The notes: generated by a model not told the origin, from the sequence alone. A stretch of 64,000 nucleotides of DNA from Corallococcus macrosporus DSM 14697 (GCF_002305895.1 NZ_CP022203.1:1156501-1220500), one strand, 5' to 3'; positions 1 through 9,586 are shown, counted from the stretch's first letter. Numbers and translations: made by a program.

Positions 1-2
1 GC

Positions 3-575
3 CTGTGGCTGCACGCATCGCCGGGCTGGCGCACGCGCATCGAGGGCCGTGAGCTCATTCCAGCCGGGCCCTGTGTGATGGTGGTCAACCATCAGTCCGC
101 GGCGGACATCCTCGCCGTCATGGGCCTGTTCCATCCCTACAAGTTCGTGGCGAAGGCGTCGCTGTTCTCGCTGCCGCTGGTGGGGTGGATGATGACGCTG
201 CTGGCCTACGTGCCCATCGTCCGCGGCTCGTCCACCGCGATGCACCAACTCCTGGACCCGTGCCGGCGCTGGCTGCGCCGCGGCATGCCGGTGCTCATCT
301 TCCCGGAAGGGACGTACTCCAAGGGAGGACAGTTGCTGCCCTTCAAGCGCGGCGCCTTCCAGCTCGCGGTGGAGGAGCACGTGCCGGTGGTGCCCATCGT
401 GGTGGAGGGCACGCCCGAGCTGCTGGACGGAGACGGCCCCTGGATGAGTCCGCGCGCCTCCATCCGCGTGCGGGTGCTCCCGGCGCTGCCGCCCGAGTCC
501 TTCGGCCCCGACTCCCAGGCGCTGGCCGCCGAGGTCCGCGCGCTGTTTGAAAAGACGTTGGCCGCCACGGGGTGA
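3..575 (+). CDS. plsC: 1-acyl-sn-glycerol-3-phosphate acyltransferase, 5' end outside the window
   Basis: Membrane-associated enzyme that adds the second acyl chain to lysophosphatidic acid, making phosphatidic acid for phospholipid synthesis. The frame is open from base 3, so the start lies upstream; a GTG at 75 only begins the internal segment VMVVNHQS. Visible family motifs are the catalytic HX4D block (NHQSAAD, bases 87-107), a hydrophobic stretch around LPLVGWMMTLLAYVPIVRG, the FPEGT block and VVPIVVEGT. About 190 residues are present, against roughly 240 for a full PlsC, so only the N-terminal membrane segment is missing. The stop is TGA at 573-575 and the next gene starts 28 bases later. 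The family assignment is firm; the exact acyl-acceptor is inferred from the family. Confidence 0.88.
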   Translation: MWLHASPGWRTRIEGRELIPAGPCVMVVNHQSAADILAVMGLFHPYKFVAKASLFSLPLVGWMMTLLAYVPIVRGSSTAMHQLLDPCRRWLRRGMPVLIFPEGTYSKGGQLLPFKRGAFQLAVEEHVPVVPIVVEGTPELLDGDGPWMSPRASIRVRVLPALPPESFGPDSQALAAEVRALFEKTLAATG

Positions 576-603
576 TGCCGCGACTGCGCTATCGTCGCGG
601 ACC

Positions 604-3339
604 ATGCGCTCGACTCTGATGTTGCTTGGGTGGCTGGGGCTGTCGTCGCCAGCCCTGGCCGCGGTGCCCACGGGCTTCGTGGAGACACCTTACACCTCGA
701 ATACCCTCACCCAGGCGACGGGGATGGCCTGGGCCCCGGATGGCTCGGGCCGCCTGTTCATCATCCGCAAGACGGGCGAGGTGCGGGTGGTGTCGCTGAA
801 GGACGGCGAGCCTGAAACGCAGCCGGGGAACAACACGCTGGTGACGCGGGTGTTCGCGACGGAGCTCTCCGTCCACACCCACAGCGAGTGCGGACTCATC
901 GGCATCGCGTTCGACCCGAACTACGTGGTCAACCGCTACGTCTACTTCTTCGTCACCGTCTCCGCGTCGGAGCAGCAGATTGTCCGCTACACGGATGCGA
1001 ACGGGACGGGCACGGCGCGCACCGTCGTCGTCAATCGGCTGCCCACGCAGGGGGCGAACCATGACGGCGGCGCCATTGGCTTCGGTCCGGACGGGAAGCT
1101 GTACTGGGCCATTGGCGACCTGGGCAATGGCACGGGGGTGAACGCGGACCTGACGTCGATGGCGTCCAAGGTGAGCCGCGCGAACCTGGATGGCACACCG
1201 GCCAACGACAACCCGTTCAACGACGGCGTGGGCCCCAACAACGAGTACATCTGGGCGCGTGGCTTCCGCAATCCCTTCACCTTCACCTTCCAGCCCGCCA
1301 CGGGCCAGTTGTGGGTGAACAGCGTGGGCACCGGCTACGAGCAGGTCTTCGTCGTGCCCAGCAGGGGCCATGCCGGCTACAGCAACTACGAGAACAACCA
1401 GCCCAGCGGAAACGACTACATCACGCCTGCCGTGAAGTACCGCACCAACGGCGTCGACACCCGCAACGTCGTCCCGGGCAACGGCGCCTCGCGCAGCGCC
1501 GGAGTGGCCACCTTCGCCACCTCTGGAGACCATGGCTTCCGCAAGGGCGAGCTGCTCACGCTCAGCGGTGTGGCGGACCCGAGCTTCAATGGCCCGTTGC
1601 GGGTGGCCAGCGTGCCCTCGTCCACGACCTTCACGGTGGCGCAGCCTTCACTGCCCGACGCCACGAGCGGCGGGGGGACGGCCACGACGCAGGCGCTGGG
1701 TGGCTCCATCACCGGGGGCACCTTCTACGATGCCACCCTGTTCGACGAGACGTACCAGGACGACTTCTTCTTTGGTGACTACAACGCCGGTCAGCTCACG
1801 CGCGTCACGCTGGACGCGGACAACTCGGTGGCCACGGTGGACGCGTGGGCCACGGGCTTCAGCTCGCAGGTGGACGTGTCGGTGGGCCCGGATGGGGCGC
1901 TATACACCATTGGCGTGACGGGCGGCACCCTGCGGCGCATCACCCCCGAGGCGCCGGGCCAGAAGCTGGTGGTGTCCGGGCTGCATCCGCGCGTCGAGGA
2001 GGGCGGGCGCGCCGCCTTCACCGTGCGCCTGGCGGAAGCGCCGGCCTCCGAGGTCTCCGTCCAGGTGTCTCGCGCGATGGGCGGCTCAGAGGACCTGAGC
2101 CTCGTCAGCGGCGCGGCGCTCACCTTCACCGCGTCCAATTGGAGCGTGCCCCAGGTGGTGACGCTCACCGCGGCGGTGGACTCGGACGCGACGCCGGATG
2201 TCGCCACGTTCATGGTGGTGGCGGAGGGGCTGCAAGAGGTGCCGGTGGTGGCCACCACCATCGACAACAACTCGCCGCGCCTGGTGCTGACGGCCGCTCA
2301 AATGAGTGTCGAGGAGGGCGGGACGGCGACCTTCGGCGTGTCGCTCTCGCAGCGGCCCCAGCGCAACGTCACGGTGAACGTGGCGCGGACCCGCGGGGAC
2401 GCGGACGTCACGGTCCAGGCCGGGGAGACGCTGACCTTCAGCACCTCTGACTGGAGCACGCCCAAGGACGTCACCCTGGCCGTCGCGCGGGACGCGGACA
2501 ACCAGGATGGGACGGCCATCATCACGGTGGCCTCGCCCGGACTGGACGCGCGCGAGGTGGAGGTCTTCGAGCAGGACACGGACCCGCTGCCTCCCGTCAT
2601 CCTCTCCGAGCCGGTGACCACCGCCGTGGTGGGCAATCCGTACCGGTACGAGGTGCATGCGAGGGCCCGGCCCGCGCCCGTGTATGCGCTGGTGGACCCG
2701 GTGGAGGGCATGGACCTCGATGCCGCCACGGGCGTCCTCACCTGGGCGCCCACCGAGGCGGGCGAGGTGGCCGTCACCGTGTACGTGAGCAACGGCGAGG
2801 CTCCGGACGCGACGCAGACCTTCACCCTCACCGTCAGCCCGGATGCACCTCCCACCGCCATCCTCACGCGCCCCGAGGACGGTGAGCGCGTGTCGGGCGC
2901 CACGGCGGAGTTCTACGGCGACTGCGTGGACGACGTGGGCTGCACGCACGCGGAGTTCTATGTGGACGACGTGCCGCGCTACACCGACGTGCAGACCGGG
3001 AACCACTTCCACTACGGCGGCGAGCACAACCGCTGGGACACCACGGACCTGACGCCCGGCTGGCACCGCGTCCGCTTCGTGGTGGTGGATTCGACCGGGC
3101 AGCAGGGCTCCGCCGAGGCGACGGTGTGTGTGGGAGAGGTCCCCTGTGAGCCGCTGCAGCCGGATGCCGGCGCGGATGCGGGGACCGACGCCGGCACGGA
3201 CGCGGGAGCGGATGGGGGCACCCGGCCGCCGCCGCCCGGACCGGGTGGCTGCGGCTGCAACGCGATGCCGCTGGCGCCGTTGGCCTGGGGGGCGCTCGCG
3301 TGGCTCGCGCTTCAGCGGCGGCGCTCACGTCGCCACTGA
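604..3339 (+). CDS. Secreted PQQ-type sugar dehydrogenase (GSDH fold) with Ig-like repeats and MYXO-CTERM tail
   Basis: A 911-residue exported protein. I chose ATG 604 because it opens a clear signal peptide (MRSTLMLLGWLG... SPALAA); the upstream in-frame codons look non-coding. Residues about 25-455 form the glucose/sorbosone dehydrogenase beta-propeller (blocks such as GLIGIAFDP, NHDGGAIGFGPDGKLY and WARGFRNPF), a family that oxidises sugars with PQQ. Two tandem repeats of about 95 residues follow (VEEGG...FTVRLAEAP and VEEGG...FGVSLSQRP), then a putative Ig domain, a further beta domain (YGDCVDDVGCTHAEFYVDD), an Asp/Ala/Gly/Thr linker and a C-terminal GGCGC-hydrophobic-RRRSRR segment typical of MYXO-CTERM. 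That tail predicts processing and surface anchoring. An insert at about 300-370 interrupts the propeller. PQQ dependence is inferred from the fold. Confidence 0.85.
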   Translation: MRSTLMLLGWLGLSSPALAAVPTGFVETPYTSNTLTQATGMAWAPDGSGRLFIIRKTGEVRVVSLKDGEPETQPGNNTLVTRVFATELSVHTHSECGLIGIAFDPNYVVNRYVYFFVTVSASEQQIVRYTDANGTGTARTVVVNRLPTQGANHDGGAIGFGPDGKLYWAIGDLGNGTGVNADLTSMASKVSRANLDGTPANDNPFNDGVGPNNEYIWARGFRNPFTFTFQPATGQLWVNSVGTGYEQVFVVPSRGHAGYSNYENNQPSGNDYITPAVKYRTNGVDTRNVVPGNGASRSAGVATFATSGDHGFRKGELLTLSGVADPSFNGPLRVASVPSSTTFTVAQPSLPDATSGGGTATTQALGGSITGGTFYDATLFDETYQDDFFFGDYNAGQLTRVTLDADNSVATVDAWATGFSSQVDVSVGPDGALYTIGVTGGTLRRITPEAPGQKLVVSGLHPRVEEGGRAAFTVRLAEAPASEVSVQVSRAMGGSEDLSLVSGAALTFTASNWSVPQVVTLTAAVDSDATPDVATFMVVAEGLQEVPVVATTIDNNSPRLVLTAAQMSVEEGGTATFGVSLSQRPQRNVTVNVARTRGDADVTVQAGETLTFSTSDWSTPKDVTLAVARDADNQDGTAIITVASPGLDAREVEVFEQDTDPLPPVILSEPVTTAVVGNPYRYEVHARARPAPVYALVDPVEGMDLDAATGVLTWAPTEAGEVAVTVYVSNGEAPDATQTFTLTVSPDAPPTAILTRPEDGERVSGATAEFYGDCVDDVGCTHAEFYVDDVPRYTDVQTGNHFHYGGEHNRWDTTDLTPGWHRVRFVVVDSTGQQGSAEATVCVGEVPCEPLQPDAGADAGTDAGTDAGADGGTRPPPPGPGGCGCNAMPLAPLAWGALAWLALQRRRSRRH

Positions 3340-3975
3340 CGAGGGCTGGCCGGCGCCGCGCCCGTGGGCCTCCCCGGCCACCTCGTGCAGGGCGTCACTC
3401 AGCAGAAGCGCTGGAGCCACCAGGGACTCCAGCGCTTCGACGCTGTCGGGCATGCCGCGCTTCATCGCAGTGAGGCGCGCGCCCTCGATGGTGAAGTCCG
3501 TGAACCGGCGGCAGAGCGTCATGAGCTGCTGCCGCACCCCCGGCGCTCGAAGGATGTCTCGGGTTTCGTCGGACAGGTACTCCAGGGTGAGGAGGGCATC
3601 CAGCTTCGCGTCGCCGACGTCCTCGTCCCGCTGGCCAATCACCTTGAGGAGCTTGTCGGCGATGCCCTCGGGACGGATGCGCACATCCGGAGGTAGCGCC
3701 TGGCCGAACTCCAACCTCACCACCGTGCAGAGATAGGTATGAGGTTGGCCAGGTCCATTGCTCTGGTGACGCTCCGTGCGCATGCGGAACTGCCGTCCCC
3801 GGTGGAGTCCTGCGACCTCCCATGTCCCCAGGGAGTAGATGCAGCTCCAGTCGTGAAGGGCCGCGAATTGTCTCCAGGCTCGGTGCCGGCGCTGGTGGCG
3901 CATCCAATAGGCGGTGACGACCAGCACCAGCGCGATGGCGGCGAGGACCATGGGGAGCAGTGACTCGAGGCTCAT
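3325..3975 (-). CDS. Membrane-anchored hypothetical protein (larger of a paralogous pair)
   Basis: A 216-residue protein of no family I recognise. The start is the ATG at 3975, which overlaps the stop of the upstream gene by 4 bases (ATGA), so the two are translationally coupled. Residues about 6-26 are one strong transmembrane helix (LLPMVLAAIALVLVV...), followed by a basic stretch and a soluble region beginning RHRAWRQFAALHDW. That region resembles the soluble part of the neighbouring 109-residue protein: an aromatic-rich opening, a short G-x-W/L strand, an R-x-F/L-x-x-x-T/E-R/H strand and a VVRxE strand. The last 100 residues are helical and unique to this copy. The gene converges on the upstream dehydrogenase gene and the two coding ends overlap by 15 bases. 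Function unknown. Confidence 0.72.
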   Translation of the reverse strand: MSLESLLPMVLAAIALVLVVTAYWMRHQRRHRAWRQFAALHDWSCIYSLGTWEVAGLHRGRQFRMRTERHQSNGPGQPHTYLCTVVRLEFGQALPPDVRIRPEGIADKLLKVIGQRDEDVGDAKLDALLTLEYLSDETRDILRAPGVRQQLMTLCRRFTDFTIEGARLTAMKRGMPDSVEALESLVAPALLLSDALHEVAGEAHGRGAGQPSSVAT

Positions 3976-4301
3976 GGGGTGGCGCTCCGGACGGCGTCGC
4001 CCAGCTCGTGCCGGACGATGGTGAAGATGTTGAAGCTCTTGCCCGTGCCCCGGTGCTCGGTCTCCACGATGAGGGAGCGGCCGGCATGGGTGCCCTTCAA
4101 CTGGAGCGTCCCCGCGGAGTAGAGGAAGCCGGGCGTGGACTGGAACCGCCAGCCGCGCTGCGCGGCGACCTCCTCCCAGACCTGGAGCTGCTGCTTCCAG
4201 CGCGTCCAGCGGACGTAGCCGATGAGGCCCGCGATGCCAAAGCCCACGCCGAAGACGCCCGCGAAGATGCCGGGGTGGAATCCGTTCATGGGCGCGAGCA
4301 T
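3972..4301 (-). CDS. Small membrane-anchored hypothetical protein (smaller of a paralogous pair)
   Basis: A 109-residue protein with an N-terminal glycine-rich transmembrane helix (GIFAGVFGVGFGIAGLIGYV) and a soluble domain beginning KQQLQVWEEVAAQRGW. That domain looks like a short copy of the domain in the next gene of the operon, to which it is joined by a 4-base ATGA overlap. Two in-frame starts are possible, ATG 4301 and ATG 4289; neither has a strong Shine-Dalgarno sequence. No catalytic motif is visible and I recognise no named family. It is transcribed away from sbcD, with 222 bases between them. Confidence 0.65.
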   Translation of the reverse strand: MLAPMNGFHPGIFAGVFGVGFGIAGLIGYVRWTRWKQQLQVWEEVAAQRGWRFQSTPGFLYSAGTLQLKGTHAGRSLIVETEHRGTGKSFNIFTIVRHELGDAVRSATP

Positions 4302-4457
4302 CCCCGCTCGGCGCGTGCCGGCAAACCCCCTCGGCGCGTGAGGGTCTCCTGGGGGGACGTGGCGGGGCGTCCGCTTCGAAACGGCCTGGAGTTACAGGAA
4401 CTTGCGCCCATGTCAGACCGGGGGAGTAAGGGAGCAGGCGCCCGCCGCTTGGAGCGA

Positions 4458-4480
4458 GCAGCCTCCCTGGTGGAGGCTGC
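4458..4480 (+). promoter_or_regulatory. Perfect 9-bp hairpin in the presumed sbcDC leader
   Basis: GCAGCCTCC and GGAGGCTGC form a perfect 9-bp stem around the five-base loop CTGGT. It ends 43 bases before the sbcD start. No T-run follows, so it looks more like a leader structure or a protein-binding dyad than a terminator. The rest of 4302-4523 shows nothing else I can name. Confidence 0.35.
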
Positions 4481-4523
4481 CCGCCGGTCAGAGCGCCACG
4501 GGAAAGAGGGAGGGTGAGGCCTG

Positions 4524-5768
4524 ATGCGCCTGCTGCACACGTCGGACTGGCACCTGGGACACACGCTGTACGACGTCTCTCGGGATGCGGAGCACGCGGC
4601 CTTCCTGGACTGGCTGCTGGAGACCCTGGAGGCGCAGGCCGTGGATGCGCTGCTGGTGGCCGGGGACATCTTCGACACGGCGAACCCCAGCGCGGAGGCG
4701 CAGGCGGCCTGGTACCAGTTCGTCGCGAAGGCGCGGCGGCGGCTGCCCCGGCTGGACGTGGTGGTGATTGGTGGCAACCACGACTCGGCGGCGCGGTTGG
4801 ACGCGCCGGACCCGCTGTTCGCGGCGCTGGGCGTGCGCGTGGTGGGTGGGCTCCCGAGAGTGAGAGGGGCGTTGGATTGGGAGCGGCTGCTGGTGCCGCT
4901 GCATGACGCGAAGGGCCGGGTGGGCGCGTGGGTGGCGGCGGTGCCGTACCTGCGGCCCTCGGACCTGCCGCCCGTGCAGGGGGATGCGTCGGACCGGTTG
5001 GTGGAGGGCGTGCGCACCGTCTACGCGGAGGTGCTGGCCGCCGCGCGTCGCCGGCGTCAGGCGGGGCAGGCGCTGGTGGCCATGGGGCATTGCTACATGA
5101 CGGGCACGGAGCTGTCCGTGCTGAGCGAGCGGAAGATCCTGGGAGGCAATCAGCACGCGCTCCCGGTGGAGCTGTTCCCGGAGGACGTGGCGTACGCGGC
5201 GCTGGGGCACCTGCACAAGGCGCAGCGGGTGGGCGGGCGCGAGGGCGTGCGCTACAGCGGCTCGCCGCTGCCCCTGTCGCTGTCGGAGGCGGGCTACCGG
5301 CACCAGGTGCTGCTGGTGGAGCTGGCAGGGGACGCGTTGGGAGCGGTGCAGGCGCTCCCCGTGCCCAGGACCACGGACATGGTGCGGGTGCCCGAGCGGG
5401 ACGCGGCGCCCCTGGAGGCGGTGCTGGCGTTGCTCGAAGCCCTGCCGGCGCACGACGCGGAGGCGCTGGAGTGGCGGCGCCCCTACCTGGAGGTGTGCGT
5501 GTCGCTGCCCAGGCCGGAGCCCGCGCTGCGGCAGAAGGTGGAGAAGGTGCTGGATGGGAAGTCCGCGCGGCTGGTGAAGCTGACGCCCGCCTATACCGGC
5601 ACGGGCGGCGCGCTGGCGGAGGTGCAGCCGGGGCTCTCCTTGAAGGAGCGCACGCCGGAGGACGTCTTCCGCGCGCGCTACGCCCGTGACTTCGAGGAGC
5701 CGCCCGCGCCCGCGCTGCTGGAGGCCTTCCATACGTTGCTGACCGATGTGCAGGAGGAGTCGCCGTGA
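4524..5768 (+). CDS. sbcD: Nuclease SbcCD subunit D (Mre11-type exonuclease)
   Basis: The metallophosphoesterase subunit of SbcCD, the bacterial Mre11-Rad50 equivalent, which cuts DNA hairpins, covalently blocked ends and palindromes. All phosphoesterase motifs are present: DWHLGH near residues 8-13, VAGDIFDTANP near 50, GGNHDS near 90, MGHCYMTG near 190 and GHLHKAQ near 230. Its 414 residues fit the family. The ATG at 4524 is preceded by a purine-rich GGGAGGGTGAGG sequence. The stop overlaps the sbcC start (GTGA), which is the usual coupling of these subunits. Assignment is secure. Confidence 0.96.
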   Translation: MRLLHTSDWHLGHTLYDVSRDAEHAAFLDWLLETLEAQAVDALLVAGDIFDTANPSAEAQAAWYQFVAKARRRLPRLDVVVIGGNHDSAARLDAPDPLFAALGVRVVGGLPRVRGALDWERLLVPLHDAKGRVGAWVAAVPYLRPSDLPPVQGDASDRLVEGVRTVYAEVLAAARRRRQAGQALVAMGHCYMTGTELSVLSERKILGGNQHALPVELFPEDVAYAALGHLHKAQRVGGREGVRYSGSPLPLSLSEAGYRHQVLLVELAGDALGAVQALPVPRTTDMVRVPERDAAPLEAVLALLEALPAHDAEALEWRRPYLEVCVSLPRPEPALRQKVEKVLDGKSARLVKLTPAYTGTGGALAEVQPGLSLKERTPEDVFRARYARDFEEPPAPALLEAFHTLLTDVQEESP

Positions 5769-8700
5769 AGGTGCTCGCGATTCGCGGTTCCAACCTGACG
5801 AGCTTCGCGGGGGACTTCGCGCTGGAGCTGGACCAGCCGCCGTTGGACCGGCTGGGCCTGTTCGCGATCACGGGGGCCACGGGCTCGGGCAAGAGCACGC
5901 TGCTGGACGCGCTGTGCCTGGCGCTCTTCGACCGCACGCCCCGGCTGGGCGGGCGGGGCGGGGTGCCGGTGGGCCGCGCGGACGAGGACGAGGAGGCGCG
6001 GCTGTCCGCCTACGACGTGCGCGGCATGCTGCGCCGGGGCGCGGCCGAGGGCTTCGCGGAGGTGGACTTCCTGGGCAAGGACGGGCGGCGCTACCGGGCG
6101 CGCTGGTCCGTGTGGCGCGCGCGCAACCGCGCGGAGGGGCGCTTCCGGCCGCAGGAGATGCAGTTGACGGACGTGGCCACCGGCCAGCGCTCCGGCCGCA
6201 CCAAGGGCGAGGTGCTGGCCGCCATCCAGGAGCGGCTGGGGCTGTCGTTCGACCAGTTCCGGCGCTCCGCGCTGCTGGCGCAGGGGGAGTTCGCGGCGTT
6301 CCTCAAGGCGGATGCGAGCGAGCGCGCGGAGCTGCTGGAGCGGATGACGGGCACGGAGGTGTACAGCCGGGTGTCCATCGCCGCGCACGAGAAGAACAAG
6401 GCGGAGCAGGAGGCGCTCACGCGGCGGGCGCAGGGGCTGGCGGCGATATCGCTGATGCCGGAGGCGGAGCGGGCTGCGGCGGAGGCGGCGCTCGGCGAGG
6501 AGTCGCGGGCGCGCCAGTCGGTGGAAGGCCAGCTCAAGGCGGCGGAGGGCGCCGCGGCCTGGCACGTGGAGCGGGCGGCGCTGCGCGACGCGGAGCAGGG
6601 GGCGGACACGAAGGTCCACGCGGCGCGGGTGGCGCTGGAGGAGGCGGCGCCGCGCGCCACCCGGCTGGAGGAGGTGCGTGAGGCGGAGTCCTTCCGGGCC
6701 GCGGTGACGGCGGCGGAGTCCGCGGAGCGGGCGTGGGCGGTGGCGGAGGCGGCGCAGGTGGCGCGGGCCTCGGAGGTGGAGGCGGCGCTGGCGGAGTCCT
6801 CGGCGCTGCGCGTGGCGCTGCTGGATGCGGAGACCGCGCGCGCGACGGCGCAGGAGAAGGACGTGGCCCTGCGTCCGGCGCTGGAGGAGGCGGCGCGCCT
6901 GGACGCGCGGCTGGAGGGGGTCACCCGGGAGGCGCGGGAGGCGCAGCGGCGCGCGGAGACGTCCCAGGCGGCGGTGGTGGCCGCGAAGACGGAGCTGGAG
7001 GCGGTGCTCGAGCGGGAGGCGGCGGCGCGGACAGCGGCCGAGGCCGCGCGGGCGTGGCTGACGGACAAGGCGCACTGGGTGGCGCTCACGAGCGAGTGGC
7101 CCCGCTGGCAGCGCGAGCTGGAGCGCTACGAGGTGGCGCAGGCGGAGCGGCGGAAGGCGCGTGAGGCGTCCGGGCGGCTGCTCGGCGAGGTGGAGGGGCT
7201 GCGCGAGTCGGTGGGGCTGCGGCGTGAGGAGAAGGAGGCGGCGGCGCGTGCGGAGGAGATGGCCCAGGCCGCGGCGACGCACGCGGAGGCCGCCCTGGGC
7301 ACGGAGTCAGGGGCCGAGCGGCGCGCGCTGCGAGAGGCCCTGCTGGCGCGTCAGGAGGCCGTGCGGCGGCTGACGTCGGCGCATGAGGGGCTGGCCTCGG
7401 ATGAGGCGGAGACGCGCGAGGCGGCGGCGGACGAGGCTGCGGCGAAGGACGAAGCCGAGGCCGCGGCGGCGGAGGCCCGCGAGGCGGCGGAACGTGGGAG
7501 TCGGGGCGAGGCGGCGCTGAAGGAAGCGCGGCGCGCGTTGTCGGTGGCGCAGGCGACGCAGGGGTATGCGTCCCAGCGCGCGCTGCTGCGTGAAGGCGAG
7601 GCCTGTCCGCTGTGTGGCGCTGCGGAGCATCCGTATGCGCGCGAGGCTTCCGCGCTCGACGGGCTGGTCGCGGAGGCGGCCTCGCGCGTGGAGGAGCTGG
7701 AAAGGGAGCGAGGCGCGGCGACGCAGGCCGAGGTGACGGCGAGCGCGCGGGCCGCGGCGGCGAGCACGCGGGCGGGGCAGTCGGGGGCGCGCAAGAAGGC
7801 CGCGCTGGTGCGTGCCACGGCGCATGGCGATTCCTGGCGGAGCGGGTGCTCCGCCTGGGTGGAGGCGCTCGCGGTGGCTTCGGGCCAGCCCTCGCGCTCC
7901 GACGCGGAGGCACCGCCCGAGCTGGGCGGCTCGCCCGAGGCCGCGGCCTGGCTGGAGGCGGCGCGCGCGGAGGTGGCGGGCCGGCTCGCGGCGCTCAAGG
8001 GCGAGGAGCAGGCGGCCGAGTCCCTGGCCCGGACGGCGCGCGAGGCGCGCGCGACGCTGGAGACGCAGCGCACGCGGCGAGAGGTGGCGGCGGAAGCGCT
8101 GCGCCGGGCGGAGGAGGCCCTGTCCCGCGAGGAGGCCGTGCTCAAGGACGTCCACGCCCGGCTCGATGCCACCGAGCAGACGCTGCGGCAGGTGGTCGCG
8201 GAGCTGTCCCCCGTCTTCACCGTGGACGCGGGCTGGGACAAGAAGCTGGAGGGCGACCCGGCCACCTTCCGCCGCAAATGCGGCGAGCGGGTGGTGATGT
8301 GGAAGGGCAAGGAAGAGGCCCGGCAGCAGGCGGAGCTGCGCGAGGTCGAGGAGCAGCGGCACCGCGCCCGGGCCCAGGGGCAGGTGGAGGTGGTCACCCG
8401 CCACGCGGAGGAACATCAAGGCCTCGCCGTCCTCAAGGAGCAGGAGCGCGGTGAGGTGGCCCGCGCCCGCGCGGCGCTGCTGCAAGGCCGGCCCACGGCC
8501 GAGGTCCGCGCCGAGCTGCAAGCCCGGCTGGACGCCACGGAGTCGGCCTTCGAGAAGGCGCGCGAGCGCGCGGAGGCGGCGAACCAGGCCGTGCGCGTGG
8601 CCACCGCCCGCGCCGAGGACGCCGTGCGCACCAGGGCGGAGGCGCAGGCCCTGCGAGAGGCGGAAGGCGCCGCCCTGGCCGCGCAGCTCGCCGCGCGTGG

Positions 8701-9580
8701 CACCACCCTGGAGGCGGTGCGGGCGCTGCTGGCCTACGACGCCGCCTGGCGTGAGGCGGAGGCCCGCGCCCTGACGGCGCTGCGCGAGTCACTGGCCCAG
8801 GCCACCGCCGTGCTGGCGGAGCGGCGCGAGCGGCGCGCGCGGCACGAGGCGTCCGGCCCGCCGTCCCTCTCCGAACAGGACGCGGGGCCCGCGTGCGAGC
8901 GCCTGCGCGCCGAGGTCGAGGCCCGCCGCCACGCCGAGGCCACGCTGCACGCGCGGCTGGAGGCGGACGACGCGGCGCGCGCGCGGCACGGCGCCGAAGC
9001 CGCCGCGCTGGAGGAGGGCCGCCGCGCGGCGGAGGTGTGGAAGGTGCTGGGCGACCTCATCGGCTCGCACGACGGCAAGCGCTTCAAGGTCTTCGCGCAG
9101 AGCCTCACGCTGGACGCCCTGCTGCTGCACGCCAACGCGCACCTGCGGGAGCTGGCGCGGCGCTACCGGCTGATGCGCGTGCCCGGGCACGACCTGGACC
9201 TCCAGGTGGTGGACGGGGACATGGGCGACGAGGTGCGCAGCGTGGCCAGCCTGTCCGGTGGCGAGAGCTTCCTGGTGTCCCTGGCGCTCGCGCTGGGGCT
9301 GGCGTCCCTCTCCTCGGAGACGACCCAGGTGGAGACGCTCTTCATCGACGAGGGCTTCGGGACGCTGGACCCGGAGACGCTGGAGGTGGCGCTGGCCACG
9401 CTGGACGCGCTCCAGGCCACGGGCCGGCAGGTGGGCATCATCTCCCACGTCAGCGGCATGGCGGAGCGCATTGGCGTCCAGGTGCGCGTGGTGAAGCAGG
9501 GCGGCGGGCGCAGCCGGCTGGTGGTGGAGGGAGACCCCGGCATGGTGCCTCCCACCGTGGGCCGGCAGGAGGTGGCCTGA
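5765..9580 (+). CDS. sbcC: Nuclease SbcCD subunit C (Rad50-type SMC ATPase)
   Basis: A 1271-residue SMC-family ATPase partner of SbcD; it uses ATP to open and close around DNA ends and gate the nuclease. The Walker A motif GATGSGKST lies at about residues 37-45. Two very long Ala/Glu/Arg-rich coiled coils flank a zinc-hook CPLC motif near residue 615. The ABC signature LSGGES is near 1160, followed by Walker B LFIDEGFGTLD near 1190. The GTG start at 5765 lies inside the sbcD stop (GTGA overlap). The length is somewhat above E. coli SbcC because of the extended Ala-rich coiled coils. It converges on the kinase gene with only 6 bases between the stops. Confidence 0.96.
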   Translation: MKVLAIRGSNLTSFAGDFALELDQPPLDRLGLFAITGATGSGKSTLLDALCLALFDRTPRLGGRGGVPVGRADEDEEARLSAYDVRGMLRRGAAEGFAEVDFLGKDGRRYRARWSVWRARNRAEGRFRPQEMQLTDVATGQRSGRTKGEVLAAIQERLGLSFDQFRRSALLAQGEFAAFLKADASERAELLERMTGTEVYSRVSIAAHEKNKAEQEALTRRAQGLAAISLMPEAERAAAEAALGEESRARQSVEGQLKAAEGAAAWHVERAALRDAEQGADTKVHAARVALEEAAPRATRLEEVREAESFRAAVTAAESAERAWAVAEAAQVARASEVEAALAESSALRVALLDAETARATAQEKDVALRPALEEAARLDARLEGVTREAREAQRRAETSQAAVVAAKTELEAVLEREAAARTAAEAARAWLTDKAHWVALTSEWPRWQRELERYEVAQAERRKAREASGRLLGEVEGLRESVGLRREEKEAAARAEEMAQAAATHAEAALGTESGAERRALREALLARQEAVRRLTSAHEGLASDEAETREAAADEAAAKDEAEAAAAEAREAAERGSRGEAALKEARRALSVAQATQGYASQRALLREGEACPLCGAAEHPYAREASALDGLVAEAASRVEELERERGAATQAEVTASARAAAASTRAGQSGARKKAALVRATAHGDSWRSGCSAWVEALAVASGQPSRSDAEAPPELGGSPEAAAWLEAARAEVAGRLAALKGEEQAAESLARTAREARATLETQRTRREVAAEALRRAEEALSREEAVLKDVHARLDATEQTLRQVVAELSPVFTVDAGWDKKLEGDPATFRRKCGERVVMWKGKEEARQQAELREVEEQRHRARAQGQVEVVTRHAEEHQGLAVLKEQERGEVARARAALLQGRPTAEVRAELQARLDATESAFEKARERAEAANQAVRVATARAEDAVRTRAEAQALREAEGAALAAQLAARGTTLEAVRALLAYDAAWREAEARALTALRESLAQATAVLAERRERRARHEASGPPSLSEQDAGPACERLRAEVEARRHAEATLHARLEADDAARARHGAEAAALEEGRRAAEVWKVLGDLIGSHDGKRFKVFAQSLTLDALLLHANAHLRELARRYRLMRVPGHDLDLQVVDGDMGDEVRSVASLSGGESFLVSLALALGLASLSSETTQVETLFIDEGFGTLDPETLEVALATLDALQATGRQVGIISHVSGMAERIGVQVRVVKQGGGRSRLVVEGDPGMVPPTVGRQEVA

Positions 9581-9586
9581 GCGGGC

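Noticed and set aside
3987-5937. Upstream part of the 870-codon minus-strand frame across sbcD
   Set aside because: Only its 3' part (from ATG 3975) has a membrane helix and normal composition; the rest is Pro/Arg/Ala shadow sequence opposite sbcD.
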